Positions 13,945 to 21,786 of a stretch of 21,786 bases of DNA are shown piece by piece. This DNA comes from DATDOR01 sp035512695 (GTDB lineage Bacteria > Chloroflexota > Anaerolineae > Anaerolineales > JABWBV01). The notes beneath the pieces are model-generated. The model saw only the letters and a program-made list of their open reading frames with translations, was not told where the DNA came from and ran no database searches. Each line of letters opens with the position of its first letter. The first letter of the stretch is position 1. The stretch covers positions 1-21,786 of the forward strand of contig DATKDL010000102.1 in the NCBI GenBank assembly GCA_035512695.1, in the 5' to 3' direction. A program made the translations under genes and the position numbers.

Positions 13945-14911
13945 AACCATATTACTGGCAACCGATGACGGGATCGCCCTGTTCCGGTTCGAGGATGGGC
14001 GGTTCACCGAACTGCTCCGGACCCTTTCCGGGATCGCGCTCACCAGCGTCGGTAGGCCGAAGAACGCCTTTCTCGCCGGGACCCGGACCGGGATCTTGCG
14101 TTCCACGAACGGCGGTGGGTCCTGGACGGAGGCGGCCGCCGGTCCGGTCACACCGCACATCCGCTGGCTTCTCGTACACCCGGACCGCACCGATCTCGTT
14201 TTTGCCGGGACCGAGCCGGCCGGGATCTTCGTCTCGGACGACGCCGGATTGACCTGGACCGGCCGGCCGGAGGTCGAGAGGCTGAGAGACGAACACGGCT
14301 GGTGGCTGCCCTACTCCCCGGAGTCCGGATGCGTGCGCGGTCTGGCTTTCCACGGTGAACGTGGCTATGCAGCCGTCGAAGTTGGGGGCGTGCTGCGGAC
14401 GCTCGACGGTGGGGCGACCTGGGACCTGGCCCCGGGCAGCAGCGGCGACCCACAGTTCCGCGATCCTCCACCCGATCACGTTCACGCCGACGTCCATTCT
14501 GTCGAAGTCCATCCGAGCTCCGCCGATCTCGCCTTTGCTGCCACGAATGCCGGTCTGTACCGCTCCAGGGATGCCGGGGAAACGTGGATGCGGATCAACG
14601 CGGACGGATACACCCGGGCGGTCTGGCTCGACCCGGGCGACCCGGAGCATTTCATCAGCGGTCCGGCGAGAAGCGTCGGGCGAAACGGGACGGTGATCGA
14701 GACCCGCGACGGCGGGATGACCTGGGGCGCGTTGACGGATGGGCTGCAGTCCCCCTGGCCGAACACGATGGTCGAGCGTTTCTGCGCGATCGGACCGGAC
14801 CATCTCGCCGCCGTCCTGGATGACGGGCGGATGACGATCCTCAACCGCCGGACCGGTCGCTGGGGGCCGGGGCCGGACAACCCCGGCGTGGTCCGGGGGA
14901 TCGCGTTATGA
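13937..14911 (+). CDS. Asp-box (BNR) repeat beta-propeller protein
   Basis: This 324-aa protein carries five Asp-box turns of the S-x-D-x-G-x-T-W type: STNGGGSW (56-63), SDDAGLTW (100-107), TLDGGATW (155-162), SRDAGETW (210-217) and TRDGGMTW (256-263). They are spaced about 40-55 residues apart, as in sialidase-like or VPS10-like propellers. No sialidase catalytic set is evident, so it should not be called a sialidase. There is no signal peptide or membrane helix, which suggests a cytoplasmic location. Its stop overlaps the ATG of the P1B-4 ATPase (ATGA), so the two are translationally coupled. The role may be a scaffold or sensor for the pump; that is inference. Confidence 0.85.
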   Translation: MGETILLATDDGIALFRFEDGRFTELLRTLSGIALTSVGRPKNAFLAGTRTGILRSTNGGGSWTEAAAGPVTPHIRWLLVHPDRTDLVFAGTEPAGIFVSDDAGLTWTGRPEVERLRDEHGWWLPYSPESGCVRGLAFHGERGYAAVEVGGVLRTLDGGATWDLAPGSSGDPQFRDPPPDHVHADVHSVEVHPSSADLAFAATNAGLYRSRDAGETWMRINADGYTRAVWLDPGDPEHFISGPARSVGRNGTVIETRDGGMTWGALTDGLQSPWPNTMVERFCAIGPDHLAAVLDDGRMTILNRRTGRWGPGPDNPGVVRGIAL

Positions 14912-16863
14912 GCACCCGTGCCGGACAGGCTTCGGTGAGGAACCGGGAAAAATTCGATCTGTCGATTTTGTGGGGCCGGCTGTTTGAGGATCGGACGCGG
15001 ATCGCCCTGACCGTGCTCACGTTCGCGGCGATGCTTGCCGGGCTGGCTGTCGAGCTAATTGCTGAGAACGACGAAGCCGCATATTGGCTATACGCAGTCG
15101 CTTACCTGGCCGGCGGATTCTATGGAGTCGAAGCCGGCTTCCGGGCGATCCGCGAACGGCGAATCGATGTCGATATCCTGATGGTCCTCGCCGCAGCAGG
15201 CGCCTGGATCGTCGGCGCCCCGTTCGAAGGAGCCATGCTCCTGTCCCTGTTCTCCCTTTCAAACGTCCTCCAGGCCCTCGCCCTGCGCCGCACCAGCAAG
15301 GCGATCGAGGCGCTGATGGCGTATCGTCCGGATACGGCCCTCCTCCGCCGCGGCGATGATTACGAGACCGTCCCGATCGAACAGGTTGAAGTCGGGGAAC
15401 GGATCGTCGTCCGGCCGGGCGAGCGCATCCCTCTGGACGGGACCGTGCACTCCGGCACGAGTTCGGTCGACCAGTCCTCCCTCACCGGCGAGAGCATGCC
15501 GGTCTCAAAATCGACCGGCGATCCGCTTTTCGCCGGGACGATCAACCTCAATGGCGGTCTTGAAATGACGGTCAAACGGCTGGCGAAAGATTCGGCCATC
15601 GAACGCTTGATCATCATGGTTTCGGAGGCGCAGGGGCGCAAGGCCCACACCCAGCGCGCCATCGACCGCCTGGAGCAAGTTTACGCCCTGGGCGTGATCC
15701 TGGCAACCGCAGGGCTGATCGTCGTCCCCTGGCTGATCCTGGGCGACGAGTTCAATCCCGTCTTCTACCGGGCGATGGGTGTGATGGTGGCCGCCTCGCC
15801 CTGCGCAGTCGTGATCAGCACCCCGGCGACGGTGCTTTCCGCAATCGGGAACGGGGCCAGGCGCGGGCTCTTATTCAAAGGGGGGATCCACGTCGAGCGC
15901 GCCGCTGACATCGTCGTCGTCGCCTTTGATAAGACCGGGACCCTGACCGTCGGAAGACCCAAGGTCAGCGATGTGATCGCGATCCGGGAGAACGGCGGAT
16001 CGGAAGCCGAAGTCCTGGCCCTGGCAGCCTCCATCGAGCGAAAATTCGAACACCCGCTGTCCCAGGCGATCGTCGCCGCAGCGGAGCAGCGCGGTTTGGA
16101 CCTTGCCGAGGCGGATGAAATTCTTTCCGTCCCCGGGAAGGGCGTCCGCGGCCGGATCCAGGGCCAAATCGTTTTTGCCGGCAGCGTACGCTTTGCGAAG
16201 GAGCTCAGCGGCGAGCTGTCCCCGGTTGGTTTGGCTGCAATCGAAAAGCTGGAAGCCCAGGGCAAGACGACGATCGTCGTCGGGAATCAAACCGGGCCGA
16301 TCGGGGTGATCGCGATCTCGGACGTGATCCGCGAGGGCACGCGCGAGGTCGTCAACCGGTTGAAGCAGATCGGCATCCGCCGCACCGTGATGCTGACCGG
16401 GGATAACGAGCGAACGGCAGCCTTCATCGCCGGCCAGGCGGGATTGGATGATTACCACGCCGAACTGCTCCCCGAAGACAAACTGGAGATGATTGAAGCG
16501 CTCGAGCGGGAATACGGGCCGGTCCTGATGGTCGGCGATGGGGTCAACGATGCCCCGGCGCTGGCAGCCGCTTCGCTGGGGATGGCGATGGGCGCCGCCG
16601 GGTCGGATGTCGCCCTCGAAACGGCGGACATCGTCCTGATGGGCGAAGACCTGAGGAACATCCCATATGTCGTCGCCCTGAGCCGGGCCACTCGCCGGAC
16701 GCTGCTTCAAAACCTGGTTTTTTCTTTCGGGGTGATCGCCGTGCTGGTTGGGGCAGTACTTGGTTTCCAGATCCCGCTGCCGGTCAGCGTGATCGGTCAC
16801 GAGGGGTCGACGGTGCTGGTTTCGCTCAACGGCCTGCGGATGCTGAAATTCAAAGAAAAATAA
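14908..16863 (+). CDS. P1B-4 type heavy-metal transporting P-type ATPase
   Basis: This 651-aa protein is a heavy-metal P-type ATPase. The actuator motif is LTGES (192-196), the phosphorylated aspartate is D341 in DKTGTLT, the HP motif is EHPLSQA (381-387), and the hinge is GDGVNDAP (543-550). The metal-site motifs decide the subgroup: SPC at 297-299, instead of CPC, and HEGST at 631-635. SPC plus HEGGT-like is the signature of P1B-4 pumps (CoaT, CtpD, PfeT, ZosA types), which export Co2+, Fe2+ or related divalent ions. As usual for that group, there is no N-terminal HMA domain. The exact metal cannot be read from sequence. It is coupled to the Asp-box propeller gene upstream and ends at a strong terminator hairpin. 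Confidence 0.93.
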   Translation: MSTRAGQASVRNREKFDLSILWGRLFEDRTRIALTVLTFAAMLAGLAVELIAENDEAAYWLYAVAYLAGGFYGVEAGFRAIRERRIDVDILMVLAAAGAWIVGAPFEGAMLLSLFSLSNVLQALALRRTSKAIEALMAYRPDTALLRRGDDYETVPIEQVEVGERIVVRPGERIPLDGTVHSGTSSVDQSSLTGESMPVSKSTGDPLFAGTINLNGGLEMTVKRLAKDSAIERLIIMVSEAQGRKAHTQRAIDRLEQVYALGVILATAGLIVVPWLILGDEFNPVFYRAMGVMVAASPCAVVISTPATVLSAIGNGARRGLLFKGGIHVERAADIVVVAFDKTGTLTVGRPKVSDVIAIRENGGSEAEVLALAASIERKFEHPLSQAIVAAAEQRGLDLAEADEILSVPGKGVRGRIQGQIVFAGSVRFAKELSGELSPVGLAAIEKLEAQGKTTIVVGNQTGPIGVIAISDVIREGTREVVNRLKQIGIRRTVMLTGDNERTAAFIAGQAGLDDYHAELLPEDKLEMIEALEREYGPVLMVGDGVNDAPALAAASLGMAMGAAGSDVALETADIVLMGEDLRNIPYVVALSRATRRTLLQNLVFSFGVIAVLVGAVLGFQIPLPVSVIGHEGSTVLVSLNGLRMLKFKEK

Positions 16864-16917
16864 AATGCCGGCCATGGCGCCTGCGGACCTGGCCCGCAGG
16901 CGCTATAACCGGCATTT
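16863..16917. terminator. Nested bidirectional terminator between convergent genes
   Basis: Two stems are nested: outer AAATGCCGG (16863-16871) with CCGGCATTT (16909-16917), and inner GCGCCTGCGG (16877-16886) with CCGCAGGCGC (16894-16903). A T-rich stretch (TTTCATTTTT) follows on the plus strand and TTTTA follows on the minus strand. It lies between the ATPase stop and the kinase stop, which converge, so it can end transcripts from both sides. Confidence 0.85.
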
Positions 16918-16933
16918 CATTTTTCCAATTCCT

Positions 16934-19159
16934 TTAAGGCTGCCAGTCCGGGTCGAACTCGTAGGAATCGTCGGACGTCAACCGGATCACCGTCAGGGTG
17001 GTCATATCCAGCAGATAGATATCGTGGTTCCCATCCGGCCATGCTTCGAAGACGATCCAGCTGCCGTCCGGGGAGTAAGCCGGGCCGCGGGCGGGGGAGG
17101 TCGATAGCGCCAGGCGAATTTCGGAGAACCCGCCGTCTTCGATCGGCGCCAGGATCAGGTAAGGCAGCCCACTCGAGGTCGCCCGCTGGGTGAAGACGAT
17201 GAAGCGGCCATCCGGCGACCAGGCCGGTGATGAATTCCGCAGATCGCCGCTGCGCGAGAACCGCACTTGCTCGCTCCCGTCCGGGTTCATCGTCCAGATT
17301 TGGAATGGGCCGGGCCGGGCTGTGATGAAGGATATCCTGGAGCCGTCGGCATTCCAGGCCGGGTGGAAGTTCTTGATGCCCTCGTCGGCCAGAGGGGTGA
17401 CCAGGCCGCCGTTGAGGTTCAGGATGTGTATTTCCGGGAACCCGTTGCGTAGGGTGGTGAACAGGATCTGCGATCCGTCGGCGGACCAGTCCGGGTCGTA
17501 ATCTCCGTTGCGGGAGCCGATCACAGGAGTCAGCCCGGTGCCGTCGAGATTGACGATGTACAGGGCCGCCCCGGGATATTCTTCCTGCTCGACGCTGCAG
17601 GGCGAAATAAAGATCAACCGGGTTCCATCCGGCGACCAATCCGGCTGGCAGGCGCCGCCGTCGATATCGGTCAGCTGGACCGGGTTGCTCCCGTCCCCGT
17701 CCATCAGCCAGATCTGGGTCGAACCCGAGCGGTCGGAGGCAAAAGCGATCCGGGCGGCGCCTCCCCGTGGCGTCGGGCCGGGCGCAGGTGTCATCGTCGG
17801 CGGAACGGCGGTCGCTGTGACCGTGGCGCTGGGAGTTGGGGAGCCGGGCTCGACCACGACGACGGCATGAGTCGCGGTCGGCGCCGGAGGCGTCGCGGTC
17901 GGCGCGGGGGTTGAGGTGTCCGCCGGGGGAACGGTCGCCGTGGGGTTCGCCGGAGGCGGCTGGAAAAACGCCAGGGCCTGGGCCGAGATCCCGGGAAAAG
18001 CAAGGATGGCCCCGATCCCGCCGCCGACAAGCAGAAAGACAAAGAAGACCCCGATCTGGTTCCACCGGCTCCGGGCTCTGCGGCGGACCGCCTCCGGCCG
18101 GCGCGGCCTGGAACCCCCGCGCTTCTTGATCGGCAGCGGTTGCAGGGCGGCGCCGGGGCGGGCGGCGTCCAGCTCCCCGCCGTTTCCGGCCGCAGGCTGT
18201 GGGCCGGTCTCAGACACCGCAACGGGCTCGGAAACCCAGACCGCGGGCGCCTCGTCCGCCACTTCCGGTTCAGGGACCGGGGCCGGCGCTGGTTCCTCAT
18301 CGTCCGGCGGCGGCGGAACCATCAATTCATCGGACGTCGGACGGCGGCGGGTAATGCCCCGGCAGTTGACCAGCGCTTTGCGAAACGCAATCGCGTCCTG
18401 GAAACGTTCGTCCGGCTGGACCGCCAGCGCCTTCTCGATCACATTCGCCAGCTTGCGTGAAGCGGCCGGATTGCGTACCCGGATCGGCGTGAGTTCGGAC
18501 TGGTTCATCGCCCGGGCGAGGCCGTCCTCCGGCAGCTCGGAGGTGAGGGCGGAATATAGCGAGGCGCCCAGCGAATAGATATCGGAGCGCTCGTCCGTCC
18601 GGGCGGTGCCGTACTGCTCGGGCGGGGAATACCCTGGGGTCATCGCCCGCGCCCCGGTCACCGTCATCTGGTTGCCGCGCACGATCTTCGCCAATCCGAA
18701 ATCGACCAGGAAAACCTGTCCGTTCGGCGAGATGCGGACATTCCCGGGTTTGATATCCCGGTGCAGGATGGTCGGTTCGAGGTTGTGGAGGTAATTGAGC
18801 GCATCACAAAGCGAGACGCCGATCTTGATGACCTCGTCTTCGCTAAGGATCCCGACCCGCTCCATCCGGTCGCGCAGGTCCTCCCCATCGATATAGTCCA
18901 TCACGATGTACTGGATCTGGTCCTGCTCGAAATGGTCGGTCACCCGGGTCAGGTTCGGGTGCCGCAAGGTGGCCAGGATCTGTGCTTCGATTTGGAACTG
19001 GCGTGAATACTCGACAGTCGTAAAGAGGTTCTCTTTAACGGCGACGTCCACGCCCAGGTTCTCGTCCCGCGCCTTATAGACGGACCCCATTCCCCCTTCT
19101 CCGAGGATCTCGAGGACGCGATACCGGTTGCGAAGAAGGGTCTCTTTCGATAGGGTCAT
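16934..19159 (-). CDS. Transmembrane Ser/Thr protein kinase with extracytoplasmic TolB-like propeller
   Basis: This 741-aa protein has an N-terminal Hanks-type kinase domain (about 13-265): GEGGMGSVYKA (20-30), VAVKE with K42, HRDIKPGN with D135, DFG with D153, and MTPGYSPPEQYG (173-184). A Pro/Glu-rich linker follows. One membrane helix lies at about 370-390, then a Pro/Thr-rich stalk (400-465). The C-terminal part (467-741) has six PD40/TolB-like blades marked by DWSPDG (507), DWSADG (557), AWNADG (601), AWSPDG (646), AYSPDG (694) and DPDWQP (736). The kinase acts in the cytoplasm and the propeller is likely an outside sensor. A GAGG Shine-Dalgarno sequence lies just upstream of the ATG, at the edge of a large inverted repeat. 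It follows the zinc-ribbon gene after 109 nt. Confidence 0.92.
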   Translation of the reverse strand: MTLSKETLLRNRYRVLEILGEGGMGSVYKARDENLGVDVAVKENLFTTVEYSRQFQIEAQILATLRHPNLTRVTDHFEQDQIQYIVMDYIDGEDLRDRMERVGILSEDEVIKIGVSLCDALNYLHNLEPTILHRDIKPGNVRISPNGQVFLVDFGLAKIVRGNQMTVTGARAMTPGYSPPEQYGTARTDERSDIYSLGASLYSALTSELPEDGLARAMNQSELTPIRVRNPAASRKLANVIEKALAVQPDERFQDAIAFRKALVNCRGITRRRPTSDELMVPPPPDDEEPAPAPVPEPEVADEAPAVWVSEPVAVSETGPQPAAGNGGELDAARPGAALQPLPIKKRGGSRPRRPEAVRRRARSRWNQIGVFFVFLLVGGGIGAILAFPGISAQALAFFQPPPANPTATVPPADTSTPAPTATPPAPTATHAVVVVEPGSPTPSATVTATAVPPTMTPAPGPTPRGGAARIAFASDRSGSTQIWLMDGDGSNPVQLTDIDGGACQPDWSPDGTRLIFISPCSVEQEEYPGAALYIVNLDGTGLTPVIGSRNGDYDPDWSADGSQILFTTLRNGFPEIHILNLNGGLVTPLADEGIKNFHPAWNADGSRISFITARPGPFQIWTMNPDGSEQVRFSRSGDLRNSSPAWSPDGRFIVFTQRATSSGLPYLILAPIEDGGFSEIRLALSTSPARGPAYSPDGSWIVFEAWPDGNHDIYLLDMTTLTVIRLTSDDSYEFDPDWQP

Positions 19160-19164
19160 TTGTC

Positions 19165-19272
19165 CTCAGAACCGATCCGAAAACTGAGGGCGGCGATTTT
19201 TGGGGCGTCTTCGGCTCAAAAACATCCGCCCCAAAAATCGCCGGTCCTCCGAATGTTCGGATCGATTCTCAG
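19165..19272. repeat. 108-bp imperfect inverted repeat between the zinc-ribbon gene and the kinase gene
   Basis: The inner arms are perfect: GGCGATTTTTGGGGCG at 19192-19207 and its complement at 19227-19242, with a 19-nt loop. The outer arms, 19165-19181 and 19256-19272, match at 15 of 17 positions. Between them the stem is interrupted by a few mismatches. The repeat reaches from the stop codon of the upstream gene to the Shine-Dalgarno sequence of the kinase gene. The GAG of that Shine-Dalgarno sequence is inside the outer arm. It may be an mRNA structure that tunes kinase expression, an attenuator, or a small mobile palindrome. A U-tract for termination is not at the right place. Confidence 0.85.
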
Positions 19273-21665
19273 ATTCTCGCGACCACCCCGCAGAATTCAC
19301 AGACCAGCTCGACCTGCCCGCGCAGGATCGGTGCGGTGAACTGCGCCCCGCAGTTCGTGCATTGGGTGGGCGCATTCTTGATCCGCTCCAATTCCGCGGG
19401 GTCGATCGCGATCGCCCGGTCGGTTGAATAGTCCCCGTTTCTTGCGCGACCGATCATTTGGGTCCAATCCTCACCCACGTTGGCGGCGATGTCGATGCGA
19501 GCCTCATGTACGGGGGCTCCTGCACCAAAATTAAAAACCAGAAATTCATCCGCTTCGCCGTCCGGATCGACGATGTCGACCGTCACCCTGTCCACCTGGG
19601 AAAGCGGGGCCTCGAGCTTGACCTCATAATCCCCGACCCGGTCCTCCCAGATCACGCGCTGTTCGGTCAGGAAAAGGATCCCGTTCTCCGGTTCCATCCC
19701 CAGGCGGGCGTAGAACGCCTCGACCGCTGCGACTCCGCTCTCGGTGGCCATCAGCCGGAAGGAAGCGGTCGAAAGCGCGTCCAGCATCCAGTCGACCCAA
19801 TCCAGGTGAGCTGCCAGGCCTTCGATCTCGGCGGCGTAGTCCTCGAACTGGCGGTAGACGGTATCGAGCGCCGCCGCGGTTTGCGCTTCCGCCGATGCGA
19901 TCGCCGACTTGAGCTGCATATACGCCGGCCGGGCCGCGACCAGGTTCCCCGACAACCCGGCAAGCCGGGACATCGTCGCGTTGATCGCACGGGACTGCTC
20001 GGCCAGGAGGCCGGATTGCAGATCGATGGTCTTGTATGCGTTGCCTTTAACGCGGTCCCATTGAGCCGCGAGAATGGCGATCTCCCCTTCCAACCCCTTC
20101 TCGATCGCGTAACCACGCGCCCGCAAATCGCCGAGGTCACGCTCCAACTGCCGGACCTCGTTTTCAAGGTCCTCCAATTCGGCCCGCGGCGCGGAAAGCT
20201 GCAGGTCGTCCTGCAGCGCGTTGACCTCGCTCTGGATCGCCACGATATTGGCCTGGGACAGATCACCGCTGAGATCCTGAAATGAAAGGCCGCCCACTGC
20301 TGCCCGGTCCTCCTCGATCTTGCCGCTGCGGACCCGTTCGATCAGGCTGGTCCAGGCCTTCGAGTCCTGTCCTTCCAGGTGCAGGGACACCGTGCCGGTC
20401 CCGCCGCTGAAATCGATTTCCAGGAAATCCTGGTGGCCGAACAGGCCCTTGCTGTGGGCTTTGACGCCTTTGATATTTTCCTTTTTTTCGTCGATCAGGA
20501 CTTCCTGGACCAACTCTTTTGCCGTTGTGATAAACAGGATCTTCTTCGTCGCAACTTTCTCTTTCCGTTCAAAAGCCAGCCGTTTATTCGAAAGGAACAG
20601 GATGCCTTCGGGATCATCGTCGCCCTGCCGGTCCCACCGGCCCTTGACGCCCATGACGAGATCCTCGCCATCCGCCAACGCCCATTTCGATTCGGCCAGC
20701 TGGGCCAGGAACCAGTGGATCGTGGTCAGGCGCGTTGTGAGCTGATGGGTATCCGATTCGAGCTCGGAATACCTGGCCTGGACGGAGCGGCGGCTTGTGG
20801 TCACATCCGAGAGGTATTTGTTGACGCTCGTTTCAGCGGCCTGCAGATACACACCTGCGCTGGTGGGGCTATTGAGCCGGGCGTTCAGCTGGCTGATCTG
20901 GTTGTTGAGCGGCGCAAGTCCGGTCCGGAAACCGGCAGCCTCGCGCTCCACCGCCGTTCTCACCTCGGCCTGGACCGCCTGCCAACCGGAGGCTGTCCGG
21001 ACGGCTAATTCGTCCAGATCTTTCTGATAGCGGAAACCCTGGTCCCGGGCCGATTCAAGTAGGCTGAGGGCGTGTCTGAGGTCTGCATCGAGATCGTCGA
21101 GATCGGCCCTGATATCGTCGAAACTGCTCAGGTTCTTCAGGTTGCTGAGGGAATATTGCAGCGTAGAGAGTTCGGGTGCGAGTTCCGGGTGGGCGTTCGC
21201 TTGATTGATCATGAACGCTGCCGCCGAGACGGCTGCCGCTCCTGCCGCCGGTCCGGCGATTCCGGGCGCTGTGCGGCTGGCGGGCCGGCGGGCCGGGGCG
21301 GCGGGTTTCAGGGCTGCCCGGTGCACACCGGCCTTGACCGGCCGGGCGGTCGGTTTTGGGATCCGGTTCCCCCGCGCGGCAGGGACTGTCCGCACCGAGA
21401 TCGGAGCGCGGGTCTTCGGCATGATCCGCCGAGGTGCGGCCGCGGGCCTCACCGCAGGCCGGATCCGCTGAGCCTGTCGGGCTTGCTGCCGGATGGCGTC
21501 CTGCCGGATCGTCTTCTGATGGACCTGCGCTTTGTTCACGGCCCGTCTGGCAATGGATGCACTCCGCCGGGCGACCGGCGCGTGACGTTGGGCCGGTTTG
21601 GGCGCGCTGCGCCTGGCCGGTTTGGGGGCGGTTCGCGAGGCCGGTCTCGAGCGCCTGTTTTTCAT
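19269..21665 (-). CDS. Coiled-coil protein with two GRAM/PH-like modules and C-terminal zinc ribbon
   Basis: This 798-aa protein is not a family I recognise by name. Residues 1-130 are highly basic, rich in Arg, Ala and Pro. A short Ala-rich hydrophobic stretch (134-152) may be a weak membrane segment. Helical coiled-coil regions cover about 165-320 and 470-620. Two modules look duplicated: about 317-455 (HWFLAQL...EGILFLSNKRLAFE...WTSLIERVRSGKIEEDRA) and about 622-751 (DWVDWML...NGILFLTEQRVIWE...WTQMIGRARNGDYSTDRA). The strand pattern resembles GRAM or bacterial PH domains. The end is a zinc ribbon with C769/C772 and C789/C792. A strong AAGGAG lies 6 nt before the ATG. It is followed by the kinase gene, so it may be a kinase substrate or partner. 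Confidence 0.8.
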   Translation of the reverse strand: MKNRRSRPASRTAPKPARRSAPKPAQRHAPVARRSASIARRAVNKAQVHQKTIRQDAIRQQARQAQRIRPAVRPAAAPRRIMPKTRAPISVRTVPAARGNRIPKPTARPVKAGVHRAALKPAAPARRPASRTAPGIAGPAAGAAAVSAAAFMINQANAHPELAPELSTLQYSLSNLKNLSSFDDIRADLDDLDADLRHALSLLESARDQGFRYQKDLDELAVRTASGWQAVQAEVRTAVEREAAGFRTGLAPLNNQISQLNARLNSPTSAGVYLQAAETSVNKYLSDVTTSRRSVQARYSELESDTHQLTTRLTTIHWFLAQLAESKWALADGEDLVMGVKGRWDRQGDDDPEGILFLSNKRLAFERKEKVATKKILFITTAKELVQEVLIDEKKENIKGVKAHSKGLFGHQDFLEIDFSGGTGTVSLHLEGQDSKAWTSLIERVRSGKIEEDRAAVGGLSFQDLSGDLSQANIVAIQSEVNALQDDLQLSAPRAELEDLENEVRQLERDLGDLRARGYAIEKGLEGEIAILAAQWDRVKGNAYKTIDLQSGLLAEQSRAINATMSRLAGLSGNLVAARPAYMQLKSAIASAEAQTAAALDTVYRQFEDYAAEIEGLAAHLDWVDWMLDALSTASFRLMATESGVAAVEAFYARLGMEPENGILFLTEQRVIWEDRVGDYEVKLEAPLSQVDRVTVDIVDPDGEADEFLVFNFGAGAPVHEARIDIAANVGEDWTQMIGRARNGDYSTDRAIAIDPAELERIKNAPTQCTNCGAQFTAPILRGQVELVCEFCGVVARI

Positions 21666-21714
21666 TTACTGCTCCTTCGATTGGCGAGATGAGAGAATCT
21701 CAATTTGATTTCCA

Positions 21715-21720
21715 ATTCTA
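21715..21720 (-). promoter_or_regulatory. Candidate -10 box for the zinc-ribbon/kinase operon
   Basis: The minus strand reads TAGAAT (5 of 6), preceded by a G-rich GGG. The ATG at 21665 would be about 40 nt downstream of the start site, with a good Shine-Dalgarno sequence in between. A T-rich stretch (TTGTTTTTTTC) lies upstream; no clear -35 at 17 bp is seen. Confidence 0.4.
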
Positions 21721-21724
21721 CCCC

Positions 21725-21786
21725 ATGAAAAAAACAAGTATCGAACCGAAAACGCCGGCGCGGCGGGGCGGCCGGGTAAAGTCCGG
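21725..21786 (+). CDS. Possible start of a divergent gene, cut by the window end
   Basis: An ATG at 21725 opens a frame that stays open to the end of the window: MKKTSIEPKTPARRGGRVKS. The lysine-rich beginning and basic Pro/Arg stretch look like a plausible N-terminus. It has no Shine-Dalgarno sequence; AATTCT 5 nt before the ATG is only a poor -10 match. Too short to name a product. Confidence 0.35.
   Translation, partial: MKKTSIEPKTPARRGGRVKS

Noticed and set aside
13937..14911. Sialidase activity for the Asp-box protein
   Set aside because: Asp boxes are structural; the arginine triad and Tyr/Glu pair of sialidases are not evident, and no export signal is present.
15871..16875. Minus-strand open frame of 334 codons opposite the P1B-4 ATPase
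   Set aside because: The ATPase has every catalytic motif on the plus strand; the antisense frame has none and a shadow-like composition.

Overview
This window looks like a chromosomal stretch from a GC-rich, free-living bacterium, most likely a member of the Chloroflexota (Anaerolineae-like). That placement is an inference from gene style: Ser/Thr kinases with beta-propeller sensors, YfhO-type membrane proteins, a glutaredoxin-DUF2085 fusion, a Tat-exported L,D-transpeptidase, and -10 boxes sitting 6-7 nt from the start codon. No rRNA, tRNA, CRISPR array, insertion sequence or phage gene was seen. Coding density is very high.

Layout. (1) 22-3623, minus: a two-gene operon (ATGA overlap) of large polytopic membrane proteins of the YfhO/GT-C type. 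(2) 3624-3747: a divergent promoter region with three GTGACTGTCAC palindromes at an exact 19-bp period. (3) 3748-7036, plus: a coiled-coil C4 zinc-ribbon protein and a membrane-anchored NACHT-HEAT STAND NTPase with an 18-bp in-frame tandem repeat between its ATPase and HEAT parts. (4) 10165-7023, minus: glutaredoxin-DUF2085 fusion, pgeF, yggS, yggT, yggU. The last four form a division/housekeeping cluster related to ylmD-ylmE-ylmG, here without sepF. (5) 12883-10202, minus: Tat-exported L,D-transpeptidase, CcdA and a TlpA/ResA-like thioredoxin. This suggests that the reductase pair keeps the transpeptidase cysteine reduced. (6) 12884-13051: a divergent intergenic region with a 15-bp palindrome and a perfect 46-bp palindrome. 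(7) 13052-16863, plus: map, a truncated LysE-family remnant, an Asp-box beta-propeller and a P1B-4 metal ATPase. A nested bidirectional terminator hairpin follows. (8) 21665-16934, minus: a 798-aa protein with two copies of a GRAM/PH-like module and a C-terminal zinc ribbon, then a transmembrane Ser/Thr kinase with a TolB-like propeller. A 108-bp inverted repeat lies between them and overlaps part of the kinase ribosome-binding site. (9) The last 62 bases may hold the start of a divergent gene.

The most interesting points are the NACHT-HEAT operon with its operator-like array, the LDT-CcdA-TlpA operon, the duplicated-module zinc-ribbon protein linked to a kinase through a large inverted repeat, the LysE remnant, and repeated evidence for leaderless transcription. 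All functional assignments rest on motif recognition by eye; no database search was run.
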